The notes under the pieces: model-generated
Databases searched by the model: none
Told to the model about the DNA's origin: nothing
Seen by the model: only the letters and a program-made list of their open reading frames with translations
Program-made: the position numbers and the translations under genes
DNA from: Mycobacterium sp. GA-1199
GTDB taxonomy: Bacteria > Actinomycetota > Actinomycetes > Mycobacteriales > Mycobacteriaceae
DNA length: 64,000 bases
NCBI RefSeq assembly: GCF_001500045.1
Contig: NZ_LQIX01000001.1
Location: forward strand, 558,001 to 622,000
Direction: 5' to 3'
Shown: positions 40,080-50,893 of the stretch, one piece after another
Layout: each line of letters begins with the position of its first letter
Numbering within the stretch: the first letter of the stretch is position 1

Positions 40080-40846
40080 TCCCCGCCTCCTCTGCCGTTC
40101 GTCACGGTGACGGTCCGCTTCTGCAGGATGGGGCTGACGGACAGGTCGGACCCGGAACCGTCAGGGAGCCGGGCGGCGATGTCGACGGCGTTGTTGCGCG
40201 CGAAGACACCGGGATTCGGCAGCGTGGTCGGATAGCCGCCCGGTTTGAACCGTTCCTCGGCGAGTTCGCGCTGGGTCTTGCGGCGGCCGAAGCGTTCCCG
40301 GTGCGCCAACACCATCGCACCGAGTGCGGCGGTGATCAGCAACGCGCTGGTCAACTCGAACGCCCACAGGTAGCGCACGAAGATCAGCGCCGCCAACCCC
40401 TCGACGTTGCCACCCGCATTCGCCTGGGCCAAGCCGGTGAAACCGCCCACGGAGACGTTGCCAATGCCCGCGATGAGCAGCAGGCCGAAGCCGACACCGA
40501 CAACGACAGCGGCAACCCGTTGTCCGCGAATCGTTTCCACTAGTGAGTCCGACGAGTCGACACCGATGAGCATCAGCACGAACAGAAAAATCATCATGAC
40601 GGCGCCGGTGTAGACCACCACCTGGACGACTCCGAGGAACAGTGCGCCCTGGGCGATGTAGAACACGGCCAGCACGATCATCGTGGTGGCCAGAAACATC
40701 GCCGAGTACACCGCTTTCGGTGCGGCGATCACCCCGAGCGCGCCGAGTACCGCCACGATCCCCAACACCCAGAACAGCACGGCCTCGGTGGTCGTGGTCT
40801 GCCCGGGGTTGTCGGCGGCCATGGCCGCGAGCAGGTCGAGCCTCAT
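40076..40846 (-). CDS. nuoJ: NADH-quinone oxidoreductase subunit J
   Basis: The protein has 256 residues. Five transmembrane helices fill the first 170 residues ([38 protein letters not shown]). A longer soluble C-terminal tail than in E. coli NuoJ follows, as is usual in actinobacteria. It overlaps nuoI and nuoK by 4 bases each. Confidence 0.93.
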   Translation of the reverse strand: MRLDLLAAMAADNPGQTTTTEAVLFWVLGIVAVLGALGVIAAPKAVYSAMFLATTMIVLAVFYIAQGALFLGVVQVVVYTGAVMMIFLFVLMLIGVDSSDSLVETIRGQRVAAVVVGVGFGLLLIAGIGNVSVGGFTGLAQANAGGNVEGLAALIFVRYLWAFELTSALLITAALGAMVLAHRERFGRRKTQRELAEERFKPGGYPTTLPNPGVFARNNAVDIAARLPDGSGSDLSVSPILQKRTVTVTNGRGGGE

Positions 40847-41388
40847 CGCACGTCCTCGGCGACCTTCTGGGTCTCTTGCTCGGCGGGCCCGATGTTGCCC
40901 AGGTAGTAGTCGTCATCGGTGGTGCCCGGCGCCATCGGATGCGGTGGCGGCAGCATGCCGGACCGCAACGGCGCCAACAGTTTGTCCTTACCCCAGATCA
41001 GGTCGGCGCGGTTGTCGTCGGCCATCTCGTATTCGTTGGTCATCGTCAACGCCCGGGTGGGGCAGGCCTCGATGCACAGACCGCAACCGATGCAGCGCAG
41101 GTAGTTGATCTGGTAGACGCGTCCGTATCGCTCACCGGGGGAATACCGTTCGTCCTCGGTGTTGTCGGCGCCCTCGACATAGATGGCGTCGGCGGGGCAG
41201 GCCCAAGCGCACAGTTCGCAGCCGATGCACTTCTCCAGACCGTCGGGGTAGCGGTTCAGTTGGTGCCGGCCGTGGTAGCGCTTGGCGACGGGCCCCGGCT
41301 TCTCCGGATACTCCTCGGTGATGGGTTTCTTGAACATGGTGCCGAAGGTGACCCCGAAACCCTTCAGCGCGTCGAGGAACTTAGGCAT
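40843..41388 (-). CDS. nuoI: NADH-quinone oxidoreductase subunit I (2x[4Fe-4S] ferredoxin type)
   Basis: The protein has 181 residues. Two ferredoxin motifs are seen: [16 protein letters not shown] and [16 protein letters not shown]. They hold the N6a and N6b clusters that relay electrons toward NuoB. The ATG 41388 lies 8 bases inside the nuoH 3' end. Confidence 0.95.
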   Translation of the reverse strand: MPKFLDALKGFGVTFGTMFKKPITEEYPEKPGPVAKRYHGRHQLNRYPDGLEKCIGCELCAWACPADAIYVEGADNTEDERYSPGERYGRVYQINYLRCIGCGLCIEACPTRALTMTNEYEMADDNRADLIWGKDKLLAPLRSGMLPPPHPMAPGTTDDDYYLGNIGPAEQETQKVAEDVR

Positions 41389-42625
41389 CGGCTGGCTCCT
41401 TGGTTGCGGTCTGGCCCGTGCTGCTCGGCAGGGGTGGGGTGGGGAAGATCTCCGGATCCAGCTTCTGCCGCGGGATGGCGCGAACGTTGCGTCGGCGCAC
41501 CGCCCGCCACAACGCCACGGCGACCAGCAGTGTCGCGATGGCGCCGAGCGAGGCCAGCGTCGTCGTCACCTGGCTGAAACCCTCGTTGCGGAGCGCGCGC
41601 GCCGTGGCGACGATCATGATCCACGCCAACGAGAACGGGATGAGCACCTTCCATCCCAGCGCCATGAACTGGTCGTAGCGCATGCGCGGCAGTGTGGCGC
41701 GCAGCCAGAAGAACAGGAACATGAAGCCCCACACCTTGGCCACGAACCACAGCAGGGGCCACCAACCGGTGTTCGCGCCATCCCACATGTTGATGGGCCA
41801 CGGTGCATGCCAGCCACCCAGGAACATCGTGGTGGCCAGCGCGGAGACCGTGGTCATGTTGACGTACTCGGCGAGCATGAACATCGCGAACTTGATCGAG
41901 GAGTACTCGGTGTGGAACCCGCCGACGAGCTCACCCTCGGCCTCGGGCAGATCGAAAGGCGCGCGGTTGGTTTCGCCCACCATCGAGATGACGTAGACGA
42001 GGAACGACGGCAGCAGCAGGAAGATGAACCACGTGCCGTACTGTGCGGCCACGATGCCGGAGGTCGACATCGAGCCCGCGTAGATGAAGACCGCCACGAA
42101 CGACAGCGCCATCGCGATCTCGTACGAAATCACCTGCGCGCTCGACCGAATCCCGCCCAGCAGCGGATACGTCGACCCCGAAGCCCATCCGGCCAGCACG
42201 ATCCCGTACACACCGATGGAGGTCGCCGCCAGGATGTACAGCACCGCGACGGGCATGTCCGTCAGCTGCAACGCGGTGCGGTGTCCGAAGATCGAAACCT
42301 CGCCGCCCATCGGGATGACGGCGAACGCGATGAAGGCGGGCACCGCGGAGATCACCGGTGCCGCAAGGTAGACGAACTTGTCGACGCCGGCGGGAACCAG
42401 ACCCTCCTTGAGCGCGAGCTTGACACCGTCCACCAGCGACTGCAGAAGTCCCTTGGGGCCGACGCGGTTGGGCCCGAACCGCATCTGCATGCGGCCCAGC
42501 AGTTTGCGCTCGATCAGGATCGCGGAGAGGACCGACAGCATCAGGAACGCGAATATCGCGAGCGACTTGGCCAGGATCAGCCACCACGGGTCGTGACCGA
42601 ACAGGGTGGGATCGGGATGGATCAC
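41381..42625 (-). CDS. nuoH: NADH-quinone oxidoreductase subunit H
   Basis: The protein has 414 residues with about eight transmembrane helices. The quinone-site loop [15 protein letters not shown] and the acidic [25 protein letters not shown] region identify it. NuoH forms the quinone tunnel entry between the arms of complex I. A C-terminal extension ([20 protein letters not shown]) is actinobacteria-like. The start is GTG 42625, overlapping the nuoG stop. Confidence 0.95.
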   Translation of the reverse strand: MIHPDPTLFGHDPWWLILAKSLAIFAFLMLSVLSAILIERKLLGRMQMRFGPNRVGPKGLLQSLVDGVKLALKEGLVPAGVDKFVYLAAPVISAVPAFIAFAVIPMGGEVSIFGHRTALQLTDMPVAVLYILAATSIGVYGIVLAGWASGSTYPLLGGIRSSAQVISYEIAMALSFVAVFIYAGSMSTSGIVAAQYGTWFIFLLLPSFLVYVISMVGETNRAPFDLPEAEGELVGGFHTEYSSIKFAMFMLAEYVNMTTVSALATTMFLGGWHAPWPINMWDGANTGWWPLLWFVAKVWGFMFLFFWLRATLPRMRYDQFMALGWKVLIPFSLAWIMIVATARALRNEGFSQVTTTLASLGAIATLLVAVALWRAVRRRNVRAIPRQKLDPEIFPTPPLPSSTGQTATKEPADA

Positions 42626-45012
42626 GGTTCGGCCCGTCCGATCGACACGACGTCACCGGTGGACACCCCGAGGTTTCGGTGCACCGCCGAACCCGCCGAA
42701 TTCAGAGGAAGCCAGATCACGCGGTCGTCCATCTCGGTGATGGCCAACGGCAGCGTGATCGTCCCACGCGGTGTCCTCGCGGTGACCAGATCGCCCTCCG
42801 CAGCTCCGATTTCGGCTGCGGTAGCGGCGGAGAGCCGCGCCACCGGCACCCGGGCGGTGCCCGCCAGATGCGGTTCGCCGTCCTGTAGCCGGCCCTCGTC
42901 GAGCAGCATCCGCCACCCCGCGAGCACCGCTTGTCCCTCGGCCGGCGGCGTCCGCTTCGGCGCAGGGACGTTCGGTGCCTCGGGACGTCGGCCCGCCCAC
43001 ATGCCCAGGCGCGACATCTCGTCCCCGGCGGCCGCCGCGGTCGGCAGGTTCAATGCGACGCCGATTTCGTCGGCCAGGAAGTTCAAGACGCGCAGATCGG
43101 GGATGGCGTTGGTCTTCAGTGACGGCTGGAACGGACGAAGTCGGCCCTCCCAGTTCAGGAACGAGCCGGCCTTCTCCACCACGGGCGCGATGGGGAAGAC
43201 GACATCGGCGACCGCCGTGACCGCGCTCTCCCGCAGCTCGAGGCTGACGACGAACGGCGTGGACTCGATCGCGGCCAGCGCCGCTTCGGGATCGGGGAGG
43301 TCGTCGACCTCGACGCCGCCGACGAGCAGGGCGCCCAGTTCGCCGCTGCGCGCCGCCTCCAGAATCGCGGTGGTGTCGCGGCCCGGCACGGTGGGCAGCG
43401 CGCTGACGTGCCATGCCGCCGCGGTCTGCTCGACGGCCGCGCTGTCGGCGATCGGCCGGCCACCGGGCAGCAGGTTCGGCAAGGCACCGGCCTCAGCCGC
43501 GCCTCGTTCGCCCGCCCGTCTCGGCACCCAGGCCAGCCGGGCACCCGTCACCTCGGCCAATCTGCTTGCCGCAGAGAGGGCTCCGGGCGATGTGGCCAGA
43601 CGCTCACCGATCATGATGAGCGCGCCCGGCAGCCGCAGCTGCGGGTCGTCGACCAGCCCGTCGAGGGCCCCGGCCTCGTCCCCCGGGGCCGCGGTGACCA
43701 GGCGGCCGCGCAGCTTGACCAAAGCGCGGCTGGCGAAGGGGGCGACGGAGACGACCTGCAACCCCTTCTTGCGCACCGCCTTGCGCAGCCGCAGGAACAC
43801 GATCGGTGATTCCTCCTCCGGCTCGAACCCGGCCAGCAGGACCGCCGGCGCATTCTCCAGGTCGGCGTAGGTCACCGTCATCGGCTGCCCCGCGACACGG
43901 GCGGCGAGGAACTCGGCCTCCTCGGCGCTATGCGACCGGGCCCGGAAGTCGATGTCGTTGGTGTCGAGCACGATCCGGGCGAACTTGGAATAGGCGTAGG
44001 CGTCCTCGACGGTCATCCGGCCGCCCACCAGCACGCCCGCGCTTCCGGCCGCGGCCGCCAGCCCGTTGCCTGCCACCACGAGGGCCTCTGACCACGAGGT
44101 CGGTCGCAACTTGCCGTCCTCGTCGCGAATCAGCGGGGTGGTGATGCGGTCGCCCTGCGTGGTGTAGGTGAACGCCCAGCGACCCTTGTCGCAGTTCCAC
44201 TCCTCGTTGACCTGAGGTTCGTCACCGGCCAAGCGCCGCATGACCTTTCCGCGCCGATGATCGGTGCGCTGGGCGCATCCCGATGCGCAGTGCTCGCACA
44301 CGCTGGGACTCGACACCAGATCGAACGGCCGGGCCCGGAAGCGGTAGGCCGCCCCGGTTAGCGCGCCGACCGGACAGATCTGAACGGTGTTTCCCGAGAA
44401 GTACGACTCGAACGGTTCACCGGTCGCGATGCCGACCTGTTGCAGCGCACCGCGCTCGAGCAGATCGATGAACGGATCGCCGGCGATCTGCTCGGAGAAC
44501 CGGGTGCAGCGCGCGCACAGCACACAGCGTTCGCGGTCCAGCAGCACTTGCGAGGAGATGTTGATCGGCTTCGGGAAGGTGCGCTTGACGTCTTCGAAGC
44601 GAGTTTCGGCGCGGCCGTTGGACATCGCCTGGTTCTGCAGCGGGCACTCGCCGCCCTTGTCGCACACCGGGCAGTCCAGCGGATGGTTGATCAGCAGGAA
44701 CTCCATGATGCCCTGCTGCGCCTTGTCCGCCTCCGCCGAGGTGTACTGCGTGCGCACCACCATGTCCGGGGTGCACGTCGTCGTGCACGACGCCATCGGC
44801 TTGCGCTGACCCTCGACCTCGACCAGGCACTGTCGGCAGGCCCCGACCGGGTCGAGCAGCGGATGATCGCAGAACCGCGGGATCTGGATGCCGATCAGTT
44901 CGGCGGCCCGAATCACCAACGTGCCCTTCGGAACACTGACATCGACGCCGTCGATGGACAACTGGACCATCTCCACGCCGGTGTCCGCCCCGGTGTCGGC
45001 CGTCTGCGTCAT
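42622..45012 (-). CDS. nuoG: NADH-quinone oxidoreductase subunit G
   Basis: The protein has 796 residues. Cluster motifs come in order: [2Fe-2S] with GACRQC and CTTTC; an HxxxCxxCxxxxxC cluster ([16 protein letters not shown]); CVLCARC; and CEHCASGC for the extra cluster found in bacteria. A molybdopterin-oxidoreductase-like domain with no metal site follows. It carries electrons from NuoF. Start ATG 45012 (MTQTADTG); the gap to nuoF is 28 bases. Confidence 0.95.
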   Translation of the reverse strand: MTQTADTGADTGVEMVQLSIDGVDVSVPKGTLVIRAAELIGIQIPRFCDHPLLDPVGACRQCLVEVEGQRKPMASCTTTCTPDMVVRTQYTSAEADKAQQGIMEFLLINHPLDCPVCDKGGECPLQNQAMSNGRAETRFEDVKRTFPKPINISSQVLLDRERCVLCARCTRFSEQIAGDPFIDLLERGALQQVGIATGEPFESYFSGNTVQICPVGALTGAAYRFRARPFDLVSSPSVCEHCASGCAQRTDHRRGKVMRRLAGDEPQVNEEWNCDKGRWAFTYTTQGDRITTPLIRDEDGKLRPTSWSEALVVAGNGLAAAAGSAGVLVGGRMTVEDAYAYSKFARIVLDTNDIDFRARSHSAEEAEFLAARVAGQPMTVTYADLENAPAVLLAGFEPEEESPIVFLRLRKAVRKKGLQVVSVAPFASRALVKLRGRLVTAAPGDEAGALDGLVDDPQLRLPGALIMIGERLATSPGALSAASRLAEVTGARLAWVPRRAGERGAAEAGALPNLLPGGRPIADSAAVEQTAAAWHVSALPTVPGRDTTAILEAARSGELGALLVGGVEVDDLPDPEAALAAIESTPFVVSLELRESAVTAVADVVFPIAPVVEKAGSFLNWEGRLRPFQPSLKTNAIPDLRVLNFLADEIGVALNLPTAAAAGDEMSRLGMWAGRRPEAPNVPAPKRTPPAEGQAVLAGWRMLLDEGRLQDGEPHLAGTARVPVARLSAATAAEIGAAEGDLVTARTPRGTITLPLAITEMDDRVIWLPLNSAGSAVHRNLGVSTGDVVSIGRAEP

Positions 45013-45040
45013 CGGATCATCCCCCTAGCTCGCCACCCCA

Positions 45041-46357
45041 TCACACGCCCACCTCTTCCATCGCCATCAGCGTGGACGCGTGCGGATCGAACGGGCACCC
45101 GCCGTCGAGGTGGGCGATGTACTCGTCGCGGAAGAACTTGATCGACGACATGATCGGGGCGGCCGCACCGTCCCCCAACGCGCAGAACGCCTTTCCGAAG
45201 ATGTTGTCGGAGATGTCGAGCAGTTTGTCGATGTCGGCCTCCGTGCCCGCGCCCGTCTCGAGACGTTCGTAGATCTGCGCCAGCCAGTAGGTGCCCTCGC
45301 GGCACGGTGTGCACTTGCCGCACGACTCGTGGGCGTAGAAGTCGGTCCAGCGGCGCACCGCGCGCACGACACACGTGGTCTCGTCGAAGATCTGCAGCGC
45401 CTTGGTGCCGAGCATGGTGCCCACACCGGCCATCCCCTCGTAATCCAGTGGTACGTCGAGGTGTTCGTCGGTCAGCAGGGGAGTGGAGGACCCGCCGGGT
45501 GTCCAGAACTTCAACTGGTGCCCGGCGCGGACTCCGCCCGCATACTCCAGCAACTCGCGCAGCGTGATGCCCAGCGGCGCCTCGTACTGTCCGGGGTTGG
45601 TGACGTGACCCGACAGCGAATACAGCGTGAAGCCCGGCGACTTCTCCGAGCCCATCGACCGGAACCAGTCGATGCCGTTGAGCAGGATGGGCGGGACGCT
45701 GGCGATGGACTCGACGTTGTTGACCACCGTCGGGCAGGCGTAAAGCCCCGCGACGGCGGGGAATGGCGGCCGCAACCTCGGTTGTCCGCGACGGCCTTCG
45801 AGCGAGTCCAGCAGCGCGGTCTCCTCACCGCAGATGTAGGCGCCCGCCCCCGCGTGCACGATCAGTTCCAGGTCGAAGCCCGACCCTTGAATGTCGTTGC
45901 CGAGGAAACCGGCCTCGTGCGCTTCGGCGACCGCGGCGTGCAGCCTGCGCAGCACCGGCACCACCTCACCGCGCAGGTAGATGAAGGCGTGATGCGCCCG
46001 GATCGCGTAGGCCGCGATAATCGCCCCTTCGATGAGGAAGTGCGGGGTCGTCAACATCAACGGAATGTCTTTACACGTACCGGGTTCCGACTCGTCGGCG
46101 TTGACCACCAGGTAGTGCGGCTTGGCTCCGGCGCCGGTGTCGCTCTGCGGGATGAACGACCACTTCGTGCCGGTGGGGAAGCCCGCGCCGCCGCGACCCC
46201 GCAGACCGGACTCCTTCACCAGGTTGATGACCTCGTCCGGCTCCATCGCCAGCGCCTTCTCGAGGGCGCGGTAGCCGCCGTGACGACGGTAGGTGTCCAT
46301 CGACCATGGTTCGGGCTCGTCCCAGAACCGGCTGAACACGGGTGTCAGATCTGTCAT
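45041..46357 (-). CDS. nuoF: NADH-quinone oxidoreductase subunit F (FMN, NADH-binding)
   Basis: The protein has 438 residues. The glycine-rich NADH/FMN site is RGRGGAGFPTGTKW, followed by VVNADESEPGTCKD. The [4Fe-4S] N3 cysteines are in ESCGKCTPCREGT plus a later Cys. It accepts hydride from NADH. The ATG 46357 overlaps the nuoE stop (ATGA). An upstream open extension is out of family length. Confidence 0.95.
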   Translation of the reverse strand: MTDLTPVFSRFWDEPEPWSMDTYRRHGGYRALEKALAMEPDEVINLVKESGLRGRGGAGFPTGTKWSFIPQSDTGAGAKPHYLVVNADESEPGTCKDIPLMLTTPHFLIEGAIIAAYAIRAHHAFIYLRGEVVPVLRRLHAAVAEAHEAGFLGNDIQGSGFDLELIVHAGAGAYICGEETALLDSLEGRRGQPRLRPPFPAVAGLYACPTVVNNVESIASVPPILLNGIDWFRSMGSEKSPGFTLYSLSGHVTNPGQYEAPLGITLRELLEYAGGVRAGHQLKFWTPGGSSTPLLTDEHLDVPLDYEGMAGVGTMLGTKALQIFDETTCVVRAVRRWTDFYAHESCGKCTPCREGTYWLAQIYERLETGAGTEADIDKLLDISDNIFGKAFCALGDGAAAPIMSSIKFFRDEYIAHLDGGCPFDPHASTLMAMEEVGV

Positions 46358-47217
46358 GCGCGTGAATCCGTTGTGTCTGGATCGGTTTCGACGGTGTTCG
46401 ACTTCGGCGGGATGGTTGCCGAGGGGCCAGGTGCGGACGCGTTCTTGGTGGCCTCGACACCCGCCGTTTCGTCGTCGAGCGTCTCGGTGGAAGCGGCCGG
46501 GGCGTCGGCGTCGGGCGCCTGCATACCGCGTTCGCGCGCCACCCGTAGGCCCGCCAGCGTGGCCTCGCCGACCTTGTTGCCACCCGAGCGCGGGTCCGGC
46601 AGGCCCGCCAGTGTGCGCGCGGTCTCGCGGAACGTGCACAGCGGCGTACCCCGCGTCGGTTCGGGAGGGTCACCGTCGCGTAGCGCGTCGACCAGGTCGC
46701 GCGCCGACGACGTCGTCTGGGTGTCGAAGAACTCCCAGTTGACCATCACCACCGGTGCGTAATCACACGCGGCGTTGCACTCGACATGCTCGAGGGTGAT
46801 GCGTCCGTCCGGCGTCGTCTCGCCGGCGTGCACACCCAGATGTTCCTGCAGCGCTTCGAGAATCGCGTCGCCGCCCATCACCGCGCACAGCGTGTTGGTG
46901 CACACCCCGACGAGGTACTCGCCGGTCGGGGTTCGCCGGTACATCGAGTAGAACGTCGCCACCGCCGTGACCTCCGCGTCGGTCAACCCCAACTGCTTGG
47001 CGCAGAACGTGATACCGGCGGGGGTCAGGCATCCGTCCTCTGACTGCACGAGGTGCAGCAACGGCAGCAACGCCGAACGCGATTGCGGGTAGCGCGAGAT
47101 GATCCGCTCGGCGTCGGCGCTGAGCCGCGCCACGACGTCGTCCGAATACGACGCCGGCCCGTTGATCGGCGGGCCGGGTTCCTCGGGTCGCTGACCGAGC
47201 TCGAGGAATACGCTCAT
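46354..47217 (-). CDS. nuoE: NADH-quinone oxidoreductase subunit E
   Basis: The protein has 287 residues. The thioredoxin-like [2Fe-2S] (N1a) ligands are in CTNTLC and ECNAACDYAP. A low-complexity acidic/Ala tail of about 60 residues extends beyond the conserved core. The start ATG 47217 (MSVFLELG) was chosen because it lies in the first repeat copy with a Shine-Dalgarno (GAGGG) 5 bases before it; a TTG extension to 47241 would only read through the repeat. Unlike the neighbouring junctions, it is separated from the nuoD stop by 93 bases of tandem repeat. Confidence 0.93.
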   Translation of the reverse strand: MSVFLELGQRPEEPGPPINGPASYSDDVVARLSADAERIISRYPQSRSALLPLLHLVQSEDGCLTPAGITFCAKQLGLTDAEVTAVATFYSMYRRTPTGEYLVGVCTNTLCAVMGGDAILEALQEHLGVHAGETTPDGRITLEHVECNAACDYAPVVMVNWEFFDTQTTSSARDLVDALRDGDPPEPTRGTPLCTFRETARTLAGLPDPRSGGNKVGEATLAGLRVARERGMQAPDADAPAASTETLDDETAGVEATKNASAPGPSATIPPKSNTVETDPDTTDSRA

Positions 47218-47315
47218 CGGTGCCCTCGCCTCTTCGCGCAAGCGCTCATCGGTGCCCTCGCCTCTTCGCGCAAGCGCTCATCGGTGCCCTCGTCCTCGTC
47301 GCGCAAGCGCTCATC
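47211..47315 (-). repeat. 32-33 bp tandem repeat between nuoD and nuoE carrying mini-ORFs
   Basis: Units at 47211-47242 and 47243-47274 are identical, 47275-47307 is one base longer and slightly diverged, and a partial copy begins at 47308. On the coding strand each copy carries a GAGGG site and an ATGA. ATGs fall at 47314, 47281, 47249 and 47217. The first overlaps the nuoD stop and the last starts nuoE. Between them are a 22-codon frame (47314 to stop 47246-47248) and an 11-codon frame (47249 to stop 47214-47216, peptide MSACAKRRGHR). Each stop overlaps the next start as ATGA. Confidence 0.9.
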
Positions 47316-48669
47316 GGTCCACGCCTCCCATCACCGGGTCGATCGACGCCACCGCAGTGATCAGATCGGCGACCATGCCGCCTTCACACATCGCGGCGAC
47401 GGCCTGCAGGTTGTTGAACGACGGATCCCGGTAATGCACGCGGTAGGGGCGGGTGCCGCCGTCGGACACCATGTGTACGCCGAGTTCGCCTCGGGGGGAC
47501 TCGATCGCGACGTAGACCTGCCCGGCGGGCACCCGGATTCCCTCCGTGACGAGTTTGAAGTGGTGGATCAGCCCCTCCATCGAGTGACCCATGATCCTGG
47601 CGATGTGCTCGGGGGAGTTGCCGAGCCCGTCCGGGCCGACCTTCAGGTCGGCCGGCCAACCCAGTTTCTTGTCCTCGATCATCACGGGTCCGGGCCGAAG
47701 GCGATCCAGGCACTGCTCGACGATTTTCAGCGATTCGTGCATCTCCTTGACCCGGATCAGATACCGGCCGTAGGAGTCGCAGCCCTCATCGGTGATCACG
47801 TCGAAGTCGTATGTCTCGTAGCCGCAATACGGCTGGGCCTTGCGCAGGTCGTGCGGCAGCCCGGTGGATCGCAGGCAGGGCCCGGTGATCCCGAGCGCCA
47901 TGCACCCGGTCAGATCGAGATAACCGACGCCGACCGTGCGGGCCTTCCAGATGTAGTTCTCGTTGAGCAGGTCCTCGAGGTCCTTGAGCCGCTTGGGCAT
48001 CAGGTCGAGCACCTCACGGATCTGCGGGATGGCCTCGTCGGGCAGGTCCATCGCCACCCCGCCCGGACGGACGTAGGCGCTGTTCATCCGCAGGCCCGTC
48101 ACGGTCTCGAACACCGACAGGATCTGCTCGCGCTCACGGAATCCGTAGAACATCGCGCTCATCGCGCCCAGTTCCATCCCGCCGGTCGCCAGCGCGACAA
48201 GATGCGAGGAGATCCGGTTCAGTTCCATCATCATCACGCGAATGACGCTGGCGCGCTCGGGGATCGCGTCGGTGACACCCAGCAGCTTCTCGACACCCAG
48301 GCAGTAGGCGGTCTCGTTGAAGAACGGCGACAGATAGTCCATCCGCGTGACGAACGTGACGCCCTGCGTCCAGTTGCGGAACTCGAGGTTCTTCTCGATC
48401 CCGGTGTGCAGGTAGCCGATTCCGCAGCGAGCGGAGATGACCGTCTCACCCTCGATCTCGAGGACCAGGCGAAGCACACCGTGAGTCGATGGGTGCTGCG
48501 GCCCCATGTTCACGACGATGCGTTCACCTGCGTGCGCGGCGGCCGCGTCCTTGGCGGCCTTGACCACTTGGTCCCAATCCTGGCCGCCGACAACGACTAC
48601 CGTCTCGTTGTCCGACGCGCCCGAGGACGAAGCGCCGCCCGGCGTGGGCGGGACGTGCGAAATGCTCAT
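47311..48669 (-). CDS. nuoD: NADH-quinone oxidoreductase subunit D
   Basis: The protein has 452 residues. NuoD features are [24 protein letters not shown] and [14 protein letters not shown], forming with NuoB the quinone-binding site. The start ATG 48669 has an N-terminal 30-residue variable stretch. It overlaps the nuoC stop by one base (TGATG). The stop lies in the tandem repeat. Confidence 0.95.
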   Translation of the reverse strand: MSISHVPPTPGGASSSGASDNETVVVVGGQDWDQVVKAAKDAAAAHAGERIVVNMGPQHPSTHGVLRLVLEIEGETVISARCGIGYLHTGIEKNLEFRNWTQGVTFVTRMDYLSPFFNETAYCLGVEKLLGVTDAIPERASVIRVMMMELNRISSHLVALATGGMELGAMSAMFYGFREREQILSVFETVTGLRMNSAYVRPGGVAMDLPDEAIPQIREVLDLMPKRLKDLEDLLNENYIWKARTVGVGYLDLTGCMALGITGPCLRSTGLPHDLRKAQPYCGYETYDFDVITDEGCDSYGRYLIRVKEMHESLKIVEQCLDRLRPGPVMIEDKKLGWPADLKVGPDGLGNSPEHIARIMGHSMEGLIHHFKLVTEGIRVPAGQVYVAIESPRGELGVHMVSDGGTRPYRVHYRDPSFNNLQAVAAMCEGGMVADLITAVASIDPVMGGVDR

Positions 48670-49394
48670 CAGCTGTAGGCCCTCCGTTGATCGGGCGGAG
48701 GAATCTCGGCGCCGTGGTATTCCACCGGGATGCCGCCCAACGGGTAGTCCTTGCGCTGCGGGTGCCCGACCCAGTCGTCGGGCATCTCGATCCGGGTCAG
48801 GGCGGGATGCCCGTCGAAGATGATGCCGAAGAAGTCGTAGGTCTCGCGTTCGTGCCAGTCGGTGGTGGGATAGACCTCGAACAGCGACGGGATGTGCGGG
48901 TCGGCGTCCGGTGCGGCGACCTCGATCAGGATCCGCCGGTTGTGGGTGATGGACATCAGCGGATACACCGCGTGCAGTTCTCGCCCGACTTTGTCGGGGT
49001 AGTGCACCCCACTCACCCCGAGACACAACTCGAAACGCAACTGCGGATCGTCTCGTAGCGTGCGGGCCACGACAGGCAGCTGGTCACGCTGCACCTCGAG
49101 GGTCAGCTCGTCGCGGTAGACCACGACGCGCTCGATCGATGCCGCATAACCGTCGTCGCCGAGCACCTCGGCGAGGCGATCGACGACCTCGTCGAAATAG
49201 CGGCCGTACGGACGCGGGGAGCTGCCGGGCAGCGCCACGGGTCGCACCAGGCGCCCGTAGCCGGAGGTGTCGCCCGACCCCTTGGCCCCGAACATCCCCC
49301 GGCGCACGCCGATGATCTTCGGTGCGCCCGCGCCGGTGCCGTTGCCGTTCGTCGCGCCCATCTTCGACTGCTCTTCCCCCGAGTCGCTGGTCAT
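48669..49394 (-). CDS. nuoC: NADH-quinone oxidoreductase subunit C
   Basis: The protein has 241 residues. The 30-kDa subunit motif is [19 protein letters not shown] followed by [14 protein letters not shown] Gly/Asn-rich N-terminal extension (ATNGNGTGAG) precedes the conserved core. It is part of the connecting fragment. The ATG 49394 overlaps the nuoB stop (ATGA). Confidence 0.94.
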   Translation of the reverse strand: MTSDSGEEQSKMGATNGNGTGAGAPKIIGVRRGMFGAKGSGDTSGYGRLVRPVALPGSSPRPYGRYFDEVVDRLAEVLGDDGYAASIERVVVYRDELTLEVQRDQLPVVARTLRDDPQLRFELCLGVSGVHYPDKVGRELHAVYPLMSITHNRRILIEVAAPDADPHIPSLFEVYPTTDWHERETYDFFGIIFDGHPALTRIEMPDDWVGHPQRKDYPLGGIPVEYHGAEIPPPDQRRAYS

Positions 49395-49945
49395 CGCAGC
49401 AGCCCTTTGAGCTCGATGGTCGGGGTGACGGCCAGCGCGGCCTGCTCGGCCTCGCGGATCGCCTCTTCCCGGTGCACGCCGAGCGGCATCTCCTGGATCT
49501 TGTCGTGCAGCTTCAAGATCGCGTGCAGCAGCATCTCCGGGCGCGGTGGGCAACCGGGCAGGTAGATGTCCACCGGGACGACGTGATCGACCCCCTGGAC
49601 GATCGCGTAGTTGTTGAACATGCCGCCCGAGGATGCGCACACCCCCATCGCCAAAACCCACTTCGGCTCGGCCATCTGGTCGTAGATCTGGCGCAGCACC
49701 GGTGCCATCTTCTGGCTGACCCGCCCCGCCACGATCATCAGGTCGGCCTGGCGGGGCGTGGCCGAGAACCGCTCCATGCCGAACCGGGAGATGTCGAATC
49801 GCGGGCCGGCCGTGGCCATCATCTCGATCGCGCAGCAGGCCAACCCGAACGTCGCAGGCCACAACGAGCCCTTGCGGATGTAACCCGCCACCTTCTCGAC
49901 GGTCGACAGTAGGATCCCGCCCGGCAGCTTCTCCTCTAGTCCCAT
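49391..49945 (-). CDS. nuoB: NADH-quinone oxidoreductase subunit B (cluster N2)
   Basis: The protein has 184 residues. N2 [4Fe-4S] ligands are seen in [16 protein letters not shown] and LPGCPPRPE, including the tandem cysteine pair. It passes electrons to quinone. The ATG 49945 lies 10 bases inside the nuoA 3' end. Confidence 0.95.
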   Translation of the reverse strand: MGLEEKLPGGILLSTVEKVAGYIRKGSLWPATFGLACCAIEMMATAGPRFDISRFGMERFSATPRQADLMIVAGRVSQKMAPVLRQIYDQMAEPKWVLAMGVCASSGGMFNNYAIVQGVDHVVPVDIYLPGCPPRPEMLLHAILKLHDKIQEMPLGVHREEAIREAEQAALAVTPTIELKGLLR

Positions 49946-50310
49946 GCCAGACCTCCCCGTCGCCATACGTAGGCGTAGGCCACGAACACCGCGGCCATGA
50001 ACAGCAGCATCTCTACCAGGGCAAACAGCCCCAGACTGTCGAACGCGACGGCCCACGGGTACAGGAAGACGATCTCGATGTCGAAGATGATGAACAACAT
50101 CGCGGTCAAGTAGTACTTGATCGGAAACCGCTGGCCGGTCGGCTGACCGGACGCACCTCCGTGCGGCACCGGCTCGATGCCGCATTCGTAGGCCTCGAGC
50201 TTGGCCCGGTTGTAGCGACGCGGGCCGACCAGCAGAGCAATGGCAACCGAGCCGACCGCGAACGCAGCCGCAATAGCGCCAAGCACCAGGATTGGCGTGT
50301 ACAAATCCAT
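49936..50310 (-). CDS. nuoA: NADH-quinone oxidoreductase subunit A
   Basis: The protein has 124 residues with three transmembrane helices. The family motif is YECGIEP in the loop and [22 protein letters not shown]. It is the first gene of the operon. ATG 50310 (MDLYTPIL) is preferred over TTG 50319. Upstream (50311-50476) contains an inverted repeat CTATTGG/CCAATAG at 50405-50411 and 50438-50444, but no promoter could be assigned securely. Confidence 0.94.
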   Translation of the reverse strand: MDLYTPILVLGAIAAAFAVGSVAIALLVGPRRYNRAKLEAYECGIEPVPHGGASGQPTGQRFPIKYYLTAMLFIIFDIEIVFLYPWAVAFDSLGLFALVEMLLFMAAVFVAYAYVWRRGGLAWD

Positions 50311-50476
50311 ACCGAGCAAACGCTCCCTCGTGGGCTGTTCGATGTGAGCTTACCCACACCCTAGCGCCCTTTGGGATGCGCGCCACACCTTTTGGTTAGT
50401 ATCGCTATTGGCAACGCGTGGCTATGTCGTCATGCCTCCAATAGGCAAGTGCGACAGGTGTTTACGTGTTTTCTGG

Positions 50477-50878
50477 CTATTGCACCAGGGTGCGCATCAG
50501 CGATGCCACGGCGTCGCCGAGCCGGATCGGATCGATCGGATGGGGAACGGCGGCTTCCGCGCGCGACCAGCGGGCCAGCCACGCGTCATCGGGCCGGCCG
50601 GTGAGCACCAGGATCGGCGGGCAGTCGGCGATCTCGTCCTTGAGCTGCTTGGCGATTCCCATCCCGCCGACGGGGGTGGCTTCGCCGTCGAGGATCACCA
50701 GATCGAACCCGCCTTCATCCATCTGGCGAATGACCATGGGGCCCGTCGCCACCTCGACGTAGGTCAGCTCTGGCAACTCCGGATGCACCCGCTTACCGAG
50801 CGCGAGTTGTACCTCTTCGCGGGTCCTTGGGTTGTCGCTGTAGACGAGGACCCGCAACGGACGCGATGAGTCGGCCAT
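50477..50878 (-). CDS. Single-domain response regulator receiver protein, atypical (Rv3143-like)
   Basis: The protein has 133 residues and no output domain. A receiver fold with D15 (YSDNP), phospho-acceptor D64 (VILDGEA) and T93 (LVLTG) is visible. The usual conserved lysine of the KP motif is replaced by His113 (AVPHPIDP), so phosphotransfer chemistry may be changed. It sits just upstream of nuoA in the same orientation, the Rv3143-nuo arrangement, and may be linked to respiratory or redox control. No histidine kinase gene is present. Confidence 0.8.
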   Translation of the reverse strand: MADSSRPLRVLVYSDNPRTREEVQLALGKRVHPELPELTYVEVATGPMVIRQMDEGGFDLVILDGEATPVGGMGIAKQLKDEIADCPPILVLTGRPDDAWLARWSRAEAAVPHPIDPIRLGDAVASLMRTLVQ

Positions 50879-50893
50879 GCCGTGATCGTACGG

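Noticed and set aside
41282-43870. Plus-strand open frame of 862 codons
   Set aside because: It runs antisense to nuoI, nuoH and nuoG, which have strong cluster motifs; no ribosome site or protein signature is present.
46354-47241. Longer NuoE from a TTG at 47241
   Set aside because: The extension is only read-through of the tandem repeat. ATG 47217 has a good ribosome site and begins the conserved part.
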